In this document: positions 21,435 through 32,233 of the stretch, piece by piece
Layout of the letters: each line of letters begins with the position of its first letter
Numbering within the stretch: position 1 is the first letter of the stretch
Position numbers and translations under genes: made by a program
The notes under the pieces: generated by a model
Told to the model about the DNA's origin: nothing
The model's input: only the letters and a program-made list of their open reading frames with translations
The model's database searches: none
Source: Shewanella polaris
Lineage (GTDB): Bacteria; Pseudomonadota; Gammaproteobacteria; Enterobacterales; Shewanellaceae
Assembly (NCBI RefSeq): GCF_006385555.1
Contig: NZ_CP041036.1
Coordinates: 3,472,001-3,536,000 of the forward strand
Reading direction: 5' to 3'
Length of the DNA stretch: 64,000 bases

Positions 21435-21464
21435 AAAAGCCGCTGATTTCAGCGGCTTTTTTAT
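21435..21464 (+). terminator. Terminator between yhbY and secF
   Basis: AAAAGCCGCTGA, loop TT, then TCAGCGGCTTTT and further T. It lies about 25 bases after the yhbY stop codon and 25 from the end of convergent secF, so it probably serves both. Confidence 0.9.
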
Positions 21465-21488
21465 GAAGAATAATTCATACGCACATAT

Positions 21489-22412
21489 CTATGGAGTATC
21501 AGGCACGGGTGCCACTATATAGTGTTCAGCTTTTAATCCTAAAAACTCAGGCAAGGTTGCTCCAACCGAAATTGATGACCATGTACCGGTTAAAATACCG
21601 ATAAACATCGCAATAGAAAACCCTTCAAGCGGCGATCCTCCCATAATCCACAAAGCCACAACCGTTAATAAGGTCGTGCCGGATGTGACCATGGTTCTTG
21701 AAAACGTCGATTTAACGGCAAGATTATTAATATCAGTAATATTCCATTGCGGCTTAACAATAAGTTGTTCACGGATTCGATCGGCAATAATAATCGAATC
21801 ATTTAACGAATAACCTAAAATAGCCAGAATAGCCGCCAACACGGTTAAATTGAATTCCATTTGACTCAGAGCAAAAAAAGCCAATACAAACACTACGTCA
21901 TGCATTAGCGCAAATAATGCGCCTGAAGCTAAACGCCATTCAAATCGAAAACTCAAATAGACCATGATACACAGCATAGCTATCAATAATGCCAGTCCAC
22001 CTTGTTCAACTAATTCTTGCCCTACTTGTGGTCCAACGATGCTACTGTTTAATATCTTAATGTCACTATTTAAAGGTGCTAATACAGCTTGCAGTTCTGG
22101 GCGTTGATTTTCATCTGGAATATCTGCGTATCTCAATACCCAACGCCCGGCCTCTCCGGCCGAAATAACACTAACCTCTTGTTGATATGCAGCCGTCATT
22201 AATGGTTGAATTTCACTTGCTGTAATAACCTTATCTAATTGCACTTCTGTGACAACACCACCGGTGAAATCGAGCCCCCAATTAAAACCTTTTGCGCCAA
22301 TTACCGTTAATGAAAACAACATCAACACAATGGATATCATGCTTGATGTATAACGCCATTTGGTAAAAGATTGCAGTTGATTTGAGCTGTTATTTAAAGG
22401 ATTTGAGTTCAT
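21489..22412 (-). CDS. secF: Protein translocase subunit SecF
   Basis: SecF works with SecD to complete export through SecYEG using the proton or sodium gradient. The 307-residue protein has the N-terminal membrane helix, the GLDFTGGVVTEV periplasmic motif, then five helices including the LGYSLNDSIIIADRIRE segment with the conserved aspartate and arginine. ATG at 22412 with AAGGTG upstream is preferred; it begins four bases after the secD stop, so the pair is translationally linked. Confidence 0.95.
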   Translation of the reverse strand: MNSNPLNNSSNQLQSFTKWRYTSSMISIVLMLFSLTVIGAKGFNWGLDFTGGVVTEVQLDKVITASEIQPLMTAAYQQEVSVISAGEAGRWVLRYADIPDENQRPELQAVLAPLNSDIKILNSSIVGPQVGQELVEQGGLALLIAMLCIMVYLSFRFEWRLASGALFALMHDVVFVLAFFALSQMEFNLTVLAAILAILGYSLNDSIIIADRIREQLIVKPQWNITDINNLAVKSTFSRTMVTSGTTLLTVVALWIMGGSPLEGFSIAMFIGILTGTWSSISVGATLPEFLGLKAEHYIVAPVPDTP

Positions 22413-22416
22413 TGGA

Positions 22417-24228
22417 TTACACCTTAATTGCGCGACGAGTATCACGCCCATAAACAAGATTAATTAATGCCCGAGAGGCAAAAATACCAGTAAACATACT
22501 GGTTAATAAACCTAACCCTAGGGTTAAAGCGAAACCTTGAATGGGACCATTGCCAATTGAAAACAGCACTATAGCAGTAATCATTGTGGTGAAATTAGCA
22601 TCAAATATAGTTGATATGGCACTATCGAATCCCACATCAATTGCACTGGCAAAACTCCGACCTTCTGCTATTTTTTCTTTAATCCGCTCAAATATAAGTA
22701 CGTTCGTGTCTACTGCCATACCGACAGTAAGCACTAACCCCGCAATACCAGGTAAGGTTAATACCGCACCAGGAATAAGCGCTAACAATCCAAATAGCAT
22801 CACCATGTTGGCAATTAACGCCACATTAGCGACCCAGCCTAAACGACGATACCAACACGCCATAAATAATAATGTCACCGCCATACCTAATGCTAATGCC
22901 GCAAAACCGTTAACGATGTTTTCAGCACCTAAACTGGGGCCAATGGTTCGCTCTTCAACAATCGTAACAGGCGCAGTCATTGAGCCAGCCCTTAGCAGTA
23001 ATGCAAGCTGCTGAGCTTCTTGATGGCTTCCTGCACCTGTTATTTCAAAACGATTGCCTAATTGGCTTTGAATGGTTGCTACACTGATTATCTTTGTCGT
23101 TTGTATGGCTTTACCTTGATCATCACGGCTGAACTCGCTGTATGCGGTTGCCATAGGCTTGCCTATATTGTCGCGAGAGAAGTCCGACATTAGCTTACCA
23201 CCCGCAGCATCAAGGCTGATGTTCACTTTTGCCATACCAAAGTCGCCGGTAGCGGCACGAGCATCAATAATGTGATCACCGTTAAGTACCGGGCTTCTGT
23301 TAACATAAACAGGTTTATTTTGTTCGTCGTTAAAGACAATAGCATTGACCGAACCTGTCTGAACTACAGGGTAAAATGCTAAACTTGCAGTGGCACCAAT
23401 GACATTTTTAGCCGTTGCGGGGTCTTGCACACCAGGCAGTTCAATGCGAATACGATTTTCACCTTGACGCTGTACTAATGCTTCGGTAATCCCTAACTCT
23501 TCAATCCGGCTACGCATAATTTGTAAATTTTGCTGAACCGTTAAATTCGTTAACTTGATTTGCTCATTTTCAGGTAAACTCACATTCAGTGTTTGTTGGT
23601 GCCCACTCACTTGCCACAACGGATATTTCTGAGCAATAAATTGCCTTAATTGCCCACGAACATCGTCATTAACGACATTGATAGCTAATGCCGCACCCTC
23701 GCCTGAATCCACTGACACTCTGCTAAAGTGTTGTTCTCTAACAAACTGTCTTATGGCATCGCCAATCATCACGGCTTGATTTTTAAATACGAGGTCAAGA
23801 TCCACGTCCAGCAGAAACTGCACGCCTCCTCGAAGATCTAATCCTAACTTGATGGGTTTAACACCTAAATCTAATAACCAATTTGGCGCAGCAGGTGATA
23901 ACGCCAAAGTCACTTGGGCTTGCTGTCCAAACTGTTTAATCAAAGCCTCTTTAGCTTGTGTTTGATCATCTGTATCAGCTAATACCACCAAGACATTGTC
24001 TAGTTGCTGATCAATGCGTTTACTGTTTATGCCAGCTTGTTGCAATGTATGGTGGATTTGTTCTGTTGTCAGTGAATGTTGCGATTTAACAGCAAGCTGA
24101 ACCGCAGGCTCTTCCCCAAACCAAGAAGGTAATGCACTCAAAAACAGGACACTTAGGGTGATAATTAAAAGCCAATATTTCCATTGAGAATAATGATTTA
24201 ATCTACTATTTTTTGATGATATTTTCAT
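22417..24228 (-). CDS. secD: Protein translocase subunit SecD
   Basis: SecD is the larger partner in the SecDF export motor. The 603-residue protein has an N-terminal helix (about 19-36), a periplasmic head with GLDLRGGVQFLLDVD (near 130), and five more membrane helices; the fourth holds GMAVDTNVLIFERIKE with the essential aspartate. ATG at 24228 is chosen over a GTG five codons upstream, which has no ribosome binding site. No yajC, tgt or queA lies nearby, unlike the usual cluster, so this could be a second secDF pair in the genome. Confidence 0.94.
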   Translation of the reverse strand: MKISSKNSRLNHYSQWKYWLLIITLSVLFLSALPSWFGEEPAVQLAVKSQHSLTTEQIHHTLQQAGINSKRIDQQLDNVLVVLADTDDQTQAKEALIKQFGQQAQVTLALSPAAPNWLLDLGVKPIKLGLDLRGGVQFLLDVDLDLVFKNQAVMIGDAIRQFVREQHFSRVSVDSGEGAALAINVVNDDVRGQLRQFIAQKYPLWQVSGHQQTLNVSLPENEQIKLTNLTVQQNLQIMRSRIEELGITEALVQRQGENRIRIELPGVQDPATAKNVIGATASLAFYPVVQTGSVNAIVFNDEQNKPVYVNRSPVLNGDHIIDARAATGDFGMAKVNISLDAAGGKLMSDFSRDNIGKPMATAYSEFSRDDQGKAIQTTKIISVATIQSQLGNRFEITGAGSHQEAQQLALLLRAGSMTAPVTIVEERTIGPSLGAENIVNGFAALALGMAVTLLFMACWYRRLGWVANVALIANMVMLFGLLALIPGAVLTLPGIAGLVLTVGMAVDTNVLIFERIKEKIAEGRSFASAIDVGFDSAISTIFDANFTTMITAIVLFSIGNGPIQGFALTLGLGLLTSMFTGIFASRALINLVYGRDTRRAIKV

Positions 24229-24372
24229 AACGCTTGATCCCACAATATTGAGGCCATTTAAGCCACAATCTAAAATGCATAGTGAGTGATGAACAGTATT
24301 GACCTAAATCATCGACCCACAGTAAAACTCATTAGCAAAGCTAATGACATTTATCATTAATGCAGGATTTAG

Positions 24373-24960
24373 TTAGCAGGTGTGAGCGTGAACGAAAAGT
24401 AAATTAGACTCTTTCCAAGCTGAAAGTCTTGAGGGGCCTGACGCGGTTGACAATGTCCAGTCCAATTGGGGACTAAAATTAATTTGATAACCTATGGTTA
24501 AGCTCGGTACTGGTGGAGAAACAAATTCATAAGCCAACACATAATTAGGGTTTGTTTCGTCGGGTTGATGCTGAGCTATGCTGATATATCGTGCAGAATA
24601 AGTGGGCACATAATGGACATCGTTTGAATTAGGTGGCTCAGAGATAACATTCGTTGATGACAGATCTCTAGCGTAGTCCAATATTGAGCTGCTCACATCA
24701 GTAAGAGTGTCGCTAAGTACAGTAGATAAGTCTACATTCGCATTTTCAATTGAAGAAAAGGTAGTATCAGAATAAGTATTGCTTTGCGGTTCACAACGGA
24801 GTTCCTTTGACGTTAAGTCCTGATCATATGAACAAGAATGACTATAATATGAATCAAATGGCATAGATGCTAAAACTAGCACACGACTATTGGTAAGGAA
24901 GATTGAACACAACCCCACAATAATCAGCATTAGCAATATACGAGCCCATGGAAACGTCAT
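24373..24960 (-). CDS. Hypothetical membrane-anchored protein
   Basis: I do not recognise this 195-residue protein. The start ATG at 24960 follows AAGG at five bases. An N-terminal hydrophobic stretch (about residues 7-32) looks like a signal anchor without a lipobox, so the rest is probably periplasmic. That part is rich in Ser, Thr, Asp and Asn (for example about residues 55-110), has few charged basic residues and ends in a cysteine. Two more cysteines lie around residues 43 and 55, so a disulfide is possible. It sits between secD and greA. Tandem 17-bp repeats lie just upstream. Confidence 0.7.
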   Translation of the reverse strand: MTFPWARILLMLIIVGLCSIFLTNSRVLVLASMPFDSYYSHSCSYDQDLTSKELRCEPQSNTYSDTTFSSIENANVDLSTVLSDTLTDVSSSILDYARDLSSTNVISEPPNSNDVHYVPTYSARYISIAQHQPDETNPNYVLAYEFVSPPVPSLTIGYQINFSPQLDWTLSTASGPSRLSAWKESNLLFVHAHTC

Positions 24961-25210
24961 AATGACCTTAAGTTGCAAATCAATTTATTTATCATACAAA
25001 GCTATGCACTTATCTTACAAAGCTATTTACTTACTTTTACAGATCAATATAGTTATTTACTAAGTAACATCAGAAACAACACATCAACTTAACACATGCC
25101 GAGAATATCCATTGCACCTTTAATCTGCAAATGAATTTTCATCCATGTTCTATGCTTTATACCAATAATTATCCAATATCTGATCTGTTTAAATATTCAT
25201 TACAGTAAAC
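24961..25210. promoter_or_regulatory. Upstream region of the hypothetical protein, with tandem repeats
   Basis: No gene is visible. Two near-identical 17-base repeats (TTATCWTACAAAGCTAT) lie at 24989-25005 and 25010-25026, with a degenerate third at about 25032-25048. The rest is AT-rich and should contain the promoter of the 195-residue protein gene. Confidence 0.5.
24989..25048. repeat. Tandem 17-bp direct repeats with 21-bp period
   Basis: Copies 1 and 2 differ at one base in 17; a third copy matches at about 11 of 17. The start-to-start spacing of 21-22 bases equals two turns of the helix, so a protein bound at each would lie on the same face. They lie about 30-90 bases before the start codon of the hypothetical gene, which suits an operator array. 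Confidence 0.75.
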
Positions 25211-25246
25211 AAAAAAAGCACTAAATAATGTTATTTAGTGCTTTCA
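25211..25246 (-). terminator. Rho-independent terminator of greA
   Basis: A stem of about 13 bases (AGCACTAAATAAC / TTATTTAGTGCT) followed by seven T on the minus strand. It lies about 115 bases after the greA stop codon, so the greA 3' UTR is rather long. Confidence 0.85.
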
Positions 25247-25359
25247 GTTAGACAGTATTGTTTTAGTTTGGGTTGAATTTGTCCATAAGAGGCCTTTTCG
25301 TCTTAAACCGAGGCATTAATAACAATTTATCAATATTCCAAATGGCAATAACCGCTCAT

Positions 25360-25836
25360 TTAGAGGTATTTAACCGCGATAATTTCATAGTCAGTTAATC
25401 CGCCAGGCGTGGTTATAGAAACCTCATCACCTTCACTTTTACCAATTAATCCACGTGCAATGGGCGAATTAACAGAAATTAAATTATGTTTAATATCGGC
25501 TTCATCATCGCCGACAATGCGATAAGTCACTTCAGCATCGGTATCAATATTTAAAATGGTCACAGTGGTGCCAAAAATGACTCGTCCAGTGTTTTCCAGT
25601 TTAGTGACATCAATAATTTGAGCGTTAGATAACTTACCTTCAATATCGCGAATACGCGCTTCACAAATTCCCTGATCTTCACGGGCTGCATGGTATTCGG
25701 CATTCTCTTTTAAATCGCCCAACTCACGTGCAGAAGCAATTGCTTCTGTAATTTTTGGACGGCGATCGAACTTTAGCATTTCAAGTTCTTTACGTAATTG
25801 GTCTGCGCCAACTACAGTCATTGGGACCTTACTCAT
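25360..25836 (-). CDS. greA: Transcription elongation factor GreA
   Basis: GreA rescues backtracked RNA polymerase by stimulating transcript cleavage. ATG at 25836 ([18 protein letters not shown]) gives 158 residues, the standard length; a longer frame is not supported. The N-terminal coiled coil with acidic tip ([22 protein letters not shown]) and the C-terminal FKBP-like domain ([20 protein letters not shown]) are present. It follows carB downstream of that operon's terminator. Confidence 0.97.
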   Translation of the reverse strand: MSKVPMTVVGADQLRKELEMLKFDRRPKITEAIASARELGDLKENAEYHAAREDQGICEARIRDIEGKLSNAQIIDVTKLENTGRVIFGTTVTILNIDTDAEVTYRIVGDDEADIKHNLISVNSPIARGLIGKSEGDEVSITTPGGLTDYEIIAVKYL

Positions 25837-26015
25837 AATGACTTTGTCTCCTTTAAAAACAAAAGCATCCCGTGCTGACAAAAGTCAACACAGTAAAAAT
25901 TTAGTTGGAAGTACGCAACCGACTTAGCGTGCGTATCTAGGATGCATCTTTTCGATGATGACAACAGCTTACCTAAGCTTTTACAGACTTGCTAGTCATG
26001 CTTCATCAAAATGTC

Positions 26016-26044
26016 ATAAAAAAGGTCGCCAAATGGCGACCTTA
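26016..26044 (-). terminator. Rho-independent terminator of carAB
   Basis: AAGGTCGCC, loop ATTT, GGCGACCTT and six T on the minus strand, 22 bases after the carB stop codon. Confidence 0.92.
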
Positions 26045-26065
26045 ATCACGACCACACAGTAAAAA

Positions 26066-29000
26066 TTAACTTTTTATACGTTTGTGTAGCTCTTGTATAG
26101 AAGTCACCTTGACACGATCATCTGCAGCATGCGCTAAACAGGTCGCAAAGGCAGCATTCAATGTCGTAGTATAATTGACTTTATAACGCAATGCACCACG
26201 ACGGATCTGTCGAGAATCGACAATCGCTTGACGACCTTCTGTAGTATTAACAATGTAGGTATATTCGCCATTTTTAATACGATCAACAATGTGTGGACGA
26301 CCTTCATGTACCTTGTTAACCAAGCGAGGATTAATCCCTGCTTCGCCTAAGATAATCGCGGTTCCATGAGTGGCATCAATTTCATAACCTAGCTCAATTA
26401 GCTTAGAAGCTAAATCGGCAACGCGTTTTTTATCACTGTTACGCACAGATAATAACGCACGGCCCGACTTAGGCACTTCAGATGTGGCACCAAGCTGGGC
26501 TTTTGCATAGGCTTCAGCAAAAGTATCACCCACGCCCATCACTTCACCAGTTGAGCGCATTTCTGGGCCTAATAGCGGATCAACACCTGGGAACTTATTA
26601 AACGGTAATACCACTTCTTTCACAGAGAAATACGGTGGAATCACTTCTTTAGTGAAGTTCTGTGAAATTAAACTTTGGCCAGCCATAACTCGTGCTGCTA
26701 TTTTAGCTAGCGGCACGCCTGTCGCTTTAGACACAAATGGGACTGTACGTGCGGCACGCGGATTAACTTCAATCATATAGATTTCGTTATCTTTTACTGC
26801 AAACTGCACGTTCATCAAACCGACCACGCCTAATTCAAAAGCCAGTTTAGACACTTGATCACGCATTCTCGCCTGAATATCAGCACTCAAGGTGTAAGGT
26901 GGTAATGAACATCCTGAGTCACCAGAGTGAACCCCAGCTTGTTCAATGTGTTCCATAATGGCACCAACCACCACAGTCTCACCGTCACACACTGCATCAA
27001 TATCCACTTCAATCGCATCATCTAAGAAGTGATCAAGTAATACTGGCGATGCATTAGATACTTTGACCGCTTCGTTAAAGTAGCGGAGTAAATCTTGCTT
27101 ATCGTATACAATTTCCATCGCACGACCGCCCAATACATAAGATGGGCGAACAACCAAGGGATAACCAATTTTTTCAGCTTCAATCACAGCACTTTCTACA
27201 GTAGTTACTGTCGCATTTTCAGGCTGTTTCATGTTCAAACGTTGAATCGCTTGTTGGAAACGTTCGCGGTCTTCTGCACGGTCAATTGCATCCGGGCTGG
27301 TACCAATAATCGGTACGCCTGCTGCTTCTAATTCTCGTGCTAGTTTAAGGGGAGTTTGACCACCATACTGTACGATTACACCTTTTGGTTTTTCGATACG
27401 CACGATTTCGAGTACGTCTTCAAGCGTGACGGGTTCGAAATATAAGCGGTCAGATGTATCGTAGTCGGTTGATACGGTTTCAGGATTACAGTTCACCATA
27501 ATGGTTTCATAACCGTCTTCGCGTAGTGCTAATGCTGCATGAACACAGCAGTAATCGAACTCAATCCCTTGTCCAATACGGTTAGGACCGCCACCCAGAA
27601 TCATGATTTTTTCACGGTTCGATGGGTTAGCTTCGCACTCATCTTCATACGTTGAATACATGTAAGCTGTATCAGTTGAGAATTCAGCTGCACAAGTATC
27701 GACACGCTTATAAACTGGGTGAATTTCATGACGTTGACGTAATTTACGAATTTCGCTTTCATTCACACCTAACACATCGGCTAAACGCGCATCAGAGAAA
27801 CCTTTACGCTTTAATTGGCGTAAGTAGTTTTGCTCTAATCCTGACATCCCAAGCTCAGCGACTTTTGCTTCTTGGGTAATCAAATCTTCAATTTGAACCA
27901 AGAACCAATGGTCAATATTAGTTAGCGTGAAGATATCATCACGGCTTAAACCTGCACGAAATGCATCTGCGATGTACCAAATACGGTCACAACCCGGTTC
28001 TTTTAATTCATGGCGAATACGTTGTATGGCTTCTGGAGATTGTAAATCAACAATCGGATCAAAACCGTTACGACTCACTTCAAGGCCGCGTAACGCTTTT
28101 TGCAATGATTCTTGGAAAGTACGGCCAATGGCCATGACTTCACCCACAGACTTCATTTGAGTCGTTAAACGGTCATTTGCACCAGCAAACTTTTCAAAGT
28201 TAAAACGTGGTATTTTGGTCACAACATAATCGATAGCAGGTTCGAACGATGCAGGTGTTTTACCGCCTGTAATATCGTTACTAAGCTCATCTAATGTGTA
28301 ACCAACAGCAAGCTTAGCGGCAATTTTAGCAATAGGGAAACCAGTCGCTTTAGACGCTAGAGCTGATGATCGTGATACTCGTGGGTTCATCTCAATAATA
28401 ACCATTCGGCCAGTATCAGGACAAATACCAAACTGTACGTTTGAACCACCAGTTTCAACACCGATCTCACGTAAAACCGCTAAAGAAGCATTACGCATTA
28501 ATTGATATTCTTTGTCAGTTAACGTTTGTGCTGGCGCAACCGTAATTGAGTCACCAGTGTGAACGCCCATTGGGTCAAAGTTTTCGATAGCACATACGAT
28601 AATACAGTTATCGTTGCGGTCACGAACCACTTCCATTTCATATTCTTTCCAACCAATTAATGATTCATCAATCAATAATTCGTTAGTTGGCGACAAGTCT
28701 AAGCCTTGAGAACAAATCTCTTCAAACTCTTCTTTGTTGTAGGCAATACCACCGCCGCTGCCACCCATGGTGAAAGACGGACGAATAATACAGGGGAAGC
28801 CCACCATATCTAATACGCCATAAGCTTCATCCATATTATGAGCAATACCCGCTCGCGGGCAGTCTAACCCAATGGATTTCATCGCTTTGTCGAAACGGCT
28901 ACGGTCTTCAGCTTTATCAATCGCATCAGCTGTCGCACCAATCATTTCAACATTAAATTCTTTTAGCACACCTTTTTCTTCAAGTTGAAGTGCGCAATTT

Positions 29001-29287
29001 AGTGCAGTTTGCCCACCCATTGTGGGTAGAATTGCATCAGGTCGTTCTTTAGCAATGATGTTACGTACCACTTCCCAATGAATTGGCTCGATATAGGTTG
29101 CATCAGCCATTTCAGGGTCGGTCATAATCGTTGCGGGATTAGAGTTGACCAGAATCACGCGATAGCCTTCTTCGCGAAGCGCTTTACAGGCTTGTGCACC
29201 TGAATAATCAAACTCACACGCCTGCCCAATAACAATTGGACCGGCACCTAGGATAAGAATACTTTTTATATCTGTACGTTTTGGCAT
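26066..29287 (-). CDS. carB: Carbamoyl-phosphate synthase large subunit
   Basis: CarB makes carbamoyl phosphate from bicarbonate, ATP and CarA-derived ammonia for arginine and pyrimidine synthesis. ATG at 29287 ([21 protein letters not shown]) gives 1073 residues, identical in length to E. coli. It has two homologous ATP-grasp halves (about 1-400 and 550-935), an oligomerisation domain between them, and a C-terminal allosteric domain (about 936-1073). It starts 22 bases after the carA stop. Confidence 0.98.
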   Translation of the reverse strand: MPKRTDIKSILILGAGPIVIGQACEFDYSGAQACKALREEGYRVILVNSNPATIMTDPEMADATYIEPIHWEVVRNIIAKERPDAILPTMGGQTALNCALQLEEKGVLKEFNVEMIGATADAIDKAEDRSRFDKAMKSIGLDCPRAGIAHNMDEAYGVLDMVGFPCIIRPSFTMGGSGGGIAYNKEEFEEICSQGLDLSPTNELLIDESLIGWKEYEMEVVRDRNDNCIIVCAIENFDPMGVHTGDSITVAPAQTLTDKEYQLMRNASLAVLREIGVETGGSNVQFGICPDTGRMVIIEMNPRVSRSSALASKATGFPIAKIAAKLAVGYTLDELSNDITGGKTPASFEPAIDYVVTKIPRFNFEKFAGANDRLTTQMKSVGEVMAIGRTFQESLQKALRGLEVSRNGFDPIVDLQSPEAIQRIRHELKEPGCDRIWYIADAFRAGLSRDDIFTLTNIDHWFLVQIEDLITQEAKVAELGMSGLEQNYLRQLKRKGFSDARLADVLGVNESEIRKLRQRHEIHPVYKRVDTCAAEFSTDTAYMYSTYEDECEANPSNREKIMILGGGPNRIGQGIEFDYCCVHAALALREDGYETIMVNCNPETVSTDYDTSDRLYFEPVTLEDVLEIVRIEKPKGVIVQYGGQTPLKLARELEAAGVPIIGTSPDAIDRAEDRERFQQAIQRLNMKQPENATVTTVESAVIEAEKIGYPLVVRPSYVLGGRAMEIVYDKQDLLRYFNEAVKVSNASPVLLDHFLDDAIEVDIDAVCDGETVVVGAIMEHIEQAGVHSGDSGCSLPPYTLSADIQARMRDQVSKLAFELGVVGLMNVQFAVKDNEIYMIEVNPRAARTVPFVSKATGVPLAKIAARVMAGQSLISQNFTKEVIPPYFSVKEVVLPFNKFPGVDPLLGPEMRSTGEVMGVGDTFAEAYAKAQLGATSEVPKSGRALLSVRNSDKKRVADLASKLIELGYEIDATHGTAIILGEAGINPRLVNKVHEGRPHIVDRIKNGEYTYIVNTTEGRQAIVDSRQIRRGALRYKVNYTTTLNAAFATCLAHAADDRVKVTSIQELHKRIKS

Positions 29288-29309
29288 TGCGTCGTCTTCT
29301 CCCAGATAA

Positions 29310-30455
29310 CTACTTAGCGTGCTGACGGTATTGTTCAATTAGCTCGATGAAATGATCGAACAGCGGCGCGGCATCGGTTGGCCCAGGACTCGCTTCAGGG
29401 TGTCCTTGAAAGCTAAACGCTGGTTTATCCGTTAGGTGAATACCTTGTAATGAACCATCAAATAACGACTTATGCGTAACCTTAATATTTGCAGGCAATG
29501 TGGTTTCATCTGCAGCAAAACCGTGGTTTTGACTGGTGATCATCACGTTGCCTTTTTCAATATTGCTCACCGGATGGTTTGCACCATGATGACCAAACTT
29601 CATTTTTAAGGTTTTCGCACCAGAGGCTAAAGCAAGTAATTGATGACCTAAACAAATACCAAACACTGGAATGTCTGTTTTTAAAATTTGTTGTATGGCT
29701 TCAATTGCATAATCACATGGTTCAGGGTCGCCAGGACCATTTGATAGGAATATTCCATCAGGCTTCATGGCGAGCACATCTGCAGCAGATGTTTGCGCTG
29801 GTACTACCGTTACATCACAACCACGATCAACCAACATCCGTAAAATATTACGTTTTACACCGTAATCGTATGCGACAACTTTATACTTGAGTTCCGATTC
29901 TGGTGTTTCAGACGGTAAACCACCGACTAATTTCCAGCTACCGTTGCGCCATGTATAAGCTTTATCGGTAGTCACTTCTTTAGCTAAATCCATGCCTTTC
30001 AAGCCAGGGAATGCTTTCGCTTCCGCTAGGGCTTTTGCTTCGTCTAGGTCTCCAACCATAATACAACCGGCTTGAGCGCCTTTTTCACGCAAAATTCGAG
30101 TTAGTTTGCGAGTATCAATATCTGCAATACCAACCACATTATTTGCTTTTAAATAATCGCTTAATGATTGTTGGTTGCGGAAATTACTCGCCATAAGCGG
30201 TAAGTCACGAATAATTAAGCCACATGCATGAACCGAATCCGATTCTGTGTCTTCATCATTAGTACCTGTGTTACCGATGTGAGGATAGGTTAATGTTACT
30301 ATTTGGCGTGAATATGAAGGATCCGTAAGAATCTCTTGATAACCTGTCATAGAAGTATTAAAAACAACTTCACCAACAGAGATACCGGTAGCACCAATTG
30401 CGGTGCCAGAGAATACGGTTCCATCTTCGAGTACGAGTAAGGCAGACTGTGTCAA
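29310..30455 (-). CDS. carA: Carbamoyl-phosphate synthase small subunit
   Basis: CarA is the glutaminase that feeds ammonia to CarB. The 381 residues contain an N-terminal domain and a class I glutamine amidotransferase domain with the nucleophile in [12 protein letters not shown] (near 270) and the His-Glu pair in [11 protein letters not shown]. The start codon is TTG at 30455, with GGAGG five bases upstream; the E. coli carA gene is also known to start at TTG. It is preceded by the dapB terminator. Confidence 0.98.
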   Translation of the reverse strand: MTQSALLVLEDGTVFSGTAIGATGISVGEVVFNTSMTGYQEILTDPSYSRQIVTLTYPHIGNTGTNDEDTESDSVHACGLIIRDLPLMASNFRNQQSLSDYLKANNVVGIADIDTRKLTRILREKGAQAGCIMVGDLDEAKALAEAKAFPGLKGMDLAKEVTTDKAYTWRNGSWKLVGGLPSETPESELKYKVVAYDYGVKRNILRMLVDRGCDVTVVPAQTSAADVLAMKPDGIFLSNGPGDPEPCDYAIEAIQQILKTDIPVFGICLGHQLLALASGAKTLKMKFGHHGANHPVSNIEKGNVMITSQNHGFAADETTLPANIKVTHKSLFDGSLQGIHLTDKPAFSFQGHPEASPGPTDAAPLFDHFIELIEQYRQHAK

Positions 30456-30543
30456 CGCGACCTCCAGAAAAGAGCCAAGCCACTTAAATTATGTGTTTTT
30501 TATTTTGTATGAATTGTCTATTTTCGATAAAATCCGAAATTTC

Positions 30544-30580
30544 GACAAATTCTATCGATTGTATAAGAAATTAGCTTTTA
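30544..30580 (-). promoter_or_regulatory. Possible promoter of carAB
   Basis: On the minus strand TAGACG, 17 bases, TACAAT lies about 95-125 bases before the carA start. I looked for an ArgR box (TGAAT/ATTCA pair) and found no clear one. Low confidence. Confidence 0.3.
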
Positions 30581-30606
30581 CGTCTATATTTTACAGGATT
30601 GTTTTC

Positions 30607-30634
30607 AAAAAAAAACACCAACATTTGGTGTTTT
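30607..30634 (-). terminator. Rho-independent terminator of dapB
   Basis: AACACCAA / TTGGTGTT with a long T-run on the minus strand, just after the dapB stop codon. Confidence 0.9.
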
Positions 30635-30640
30635 CATTAT

Positions 30641-31468
<828 letters not shown>

Positions 31469-31501
31469 TTAACTAAAAGTAAATCTAAAAACAGCATATA
31501 C

Positions 31502-31533
31502 AAAAACGCCTAAGTTAACTTAGGCGTTTTTAA
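31502..31533 (-). terminator. Rho-independent terminator of the FKBP gene
   Basis: An imperfectly interrupted palindrome (AAAAACGCCTAAGTTAACTT...) with about 13 paired bases and flanking T-run, five bases after the fklB stop codon. It is symmetric and could act both ways. Confidence 0.9.
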
Positions 31534-31537
31534 TAAA

Positions 31538-32155
31538 CTAGATAATATCTAACAACTCAACTTCGAACACCAAAGCTGAGTATGGCGGGATGGAAGCACC
31601 CGCGCCACGCTCACCGTATGCTAGGTGATGTGGAACATATAATTTAAGTTTGGTTCCAACTGGCATTAACTGTAATGCTTCAGTCCAACCAGCAATAACA
31701 CCTGATATCGGGAATTCAGCAGGTTCGCCACGAGCAACAGAACTGTCGAATACATCACCATTGATAAAAGTACCATGATAATGAGTACGAACAGTTGAAT
31801 CGTAAGTTGGTTTCTCACCTTCGCCTTGCACAAGCACTTCGTATTGAAGACCAGACTCAGTAACGGTAACACCATCACGCTTAGCATTTTCAGCTAAGAA
31901 TGTATCACCTTCGGCTGCAGCAGCTTCTGAAGCAGCTTCTTGAATTTCTTGTAAACGACGACTGATCTCAGTAAATGCAACTTGAAGCTCTTCCATTGAT
32001 ACTGCGCTTTCTTTACCGGCAAATGCATCAGCAAGACCAGCTTGAACAGCAGGAATATCAATACCGTCAAAAGAATTGGCAGCTAATTGCTCGCCCATTT
32101 GACGACCTACACCGTAGCTTGCATGCTGTTCCATAGTGCTGAACAAATCTGACAT
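31538..32155 (-). CDS. fklB: FKBP-type peptidyl-prolyl cis-trans isomerase
   Basis: A 205-residue FKBP22-type isomerase that speeds proline isomerisation during folding. The N-terminal half (about 1-95) is the helical dimerisation domain, and the C-terminal half (about 105-205) is the FKBP domain, with TVRTHYHGTFINGDVFDSS and AYGERGAGASIPPYSALVFEVEL. No signal peptide is visible, so it should be cytoplasmic. The nearest family match is FklB; assignment to SlyD or FkpA is excluded by length and N terminus. Confidence 0.92.
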   Translation of the reverse strand: MSDLFSTMEQHASYGVGRQMGEQLAANSFDGIDIPAVQAGLADAFAGKESAVSMEELQVAFTEISRRLQEIQEAASEAAAAEGDTFLAENAKRDGVTVTESGLQYEVLVQGEGEKPTYDSTVRTHYHGTFINGDVFDSSVARGEPAEFPISGVIAGWTEALQLMPVGTKLKLYVPHHLAYGERGAGASIPPYSALVFEVELLDII

Positions 32156-32233
32156 AATAATTTTCTCTCAATAAACATAAAAAATTCGCACCAGAGTTTA
32201 TCACAATTAATCCTGGTAATGTTGGCAAAAACA

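Noticed and set aside
30456..30606. ArgR boxes upstream of carA
   Set aside because: Single TGAAT-like half sites occur but no properly spaced pair.
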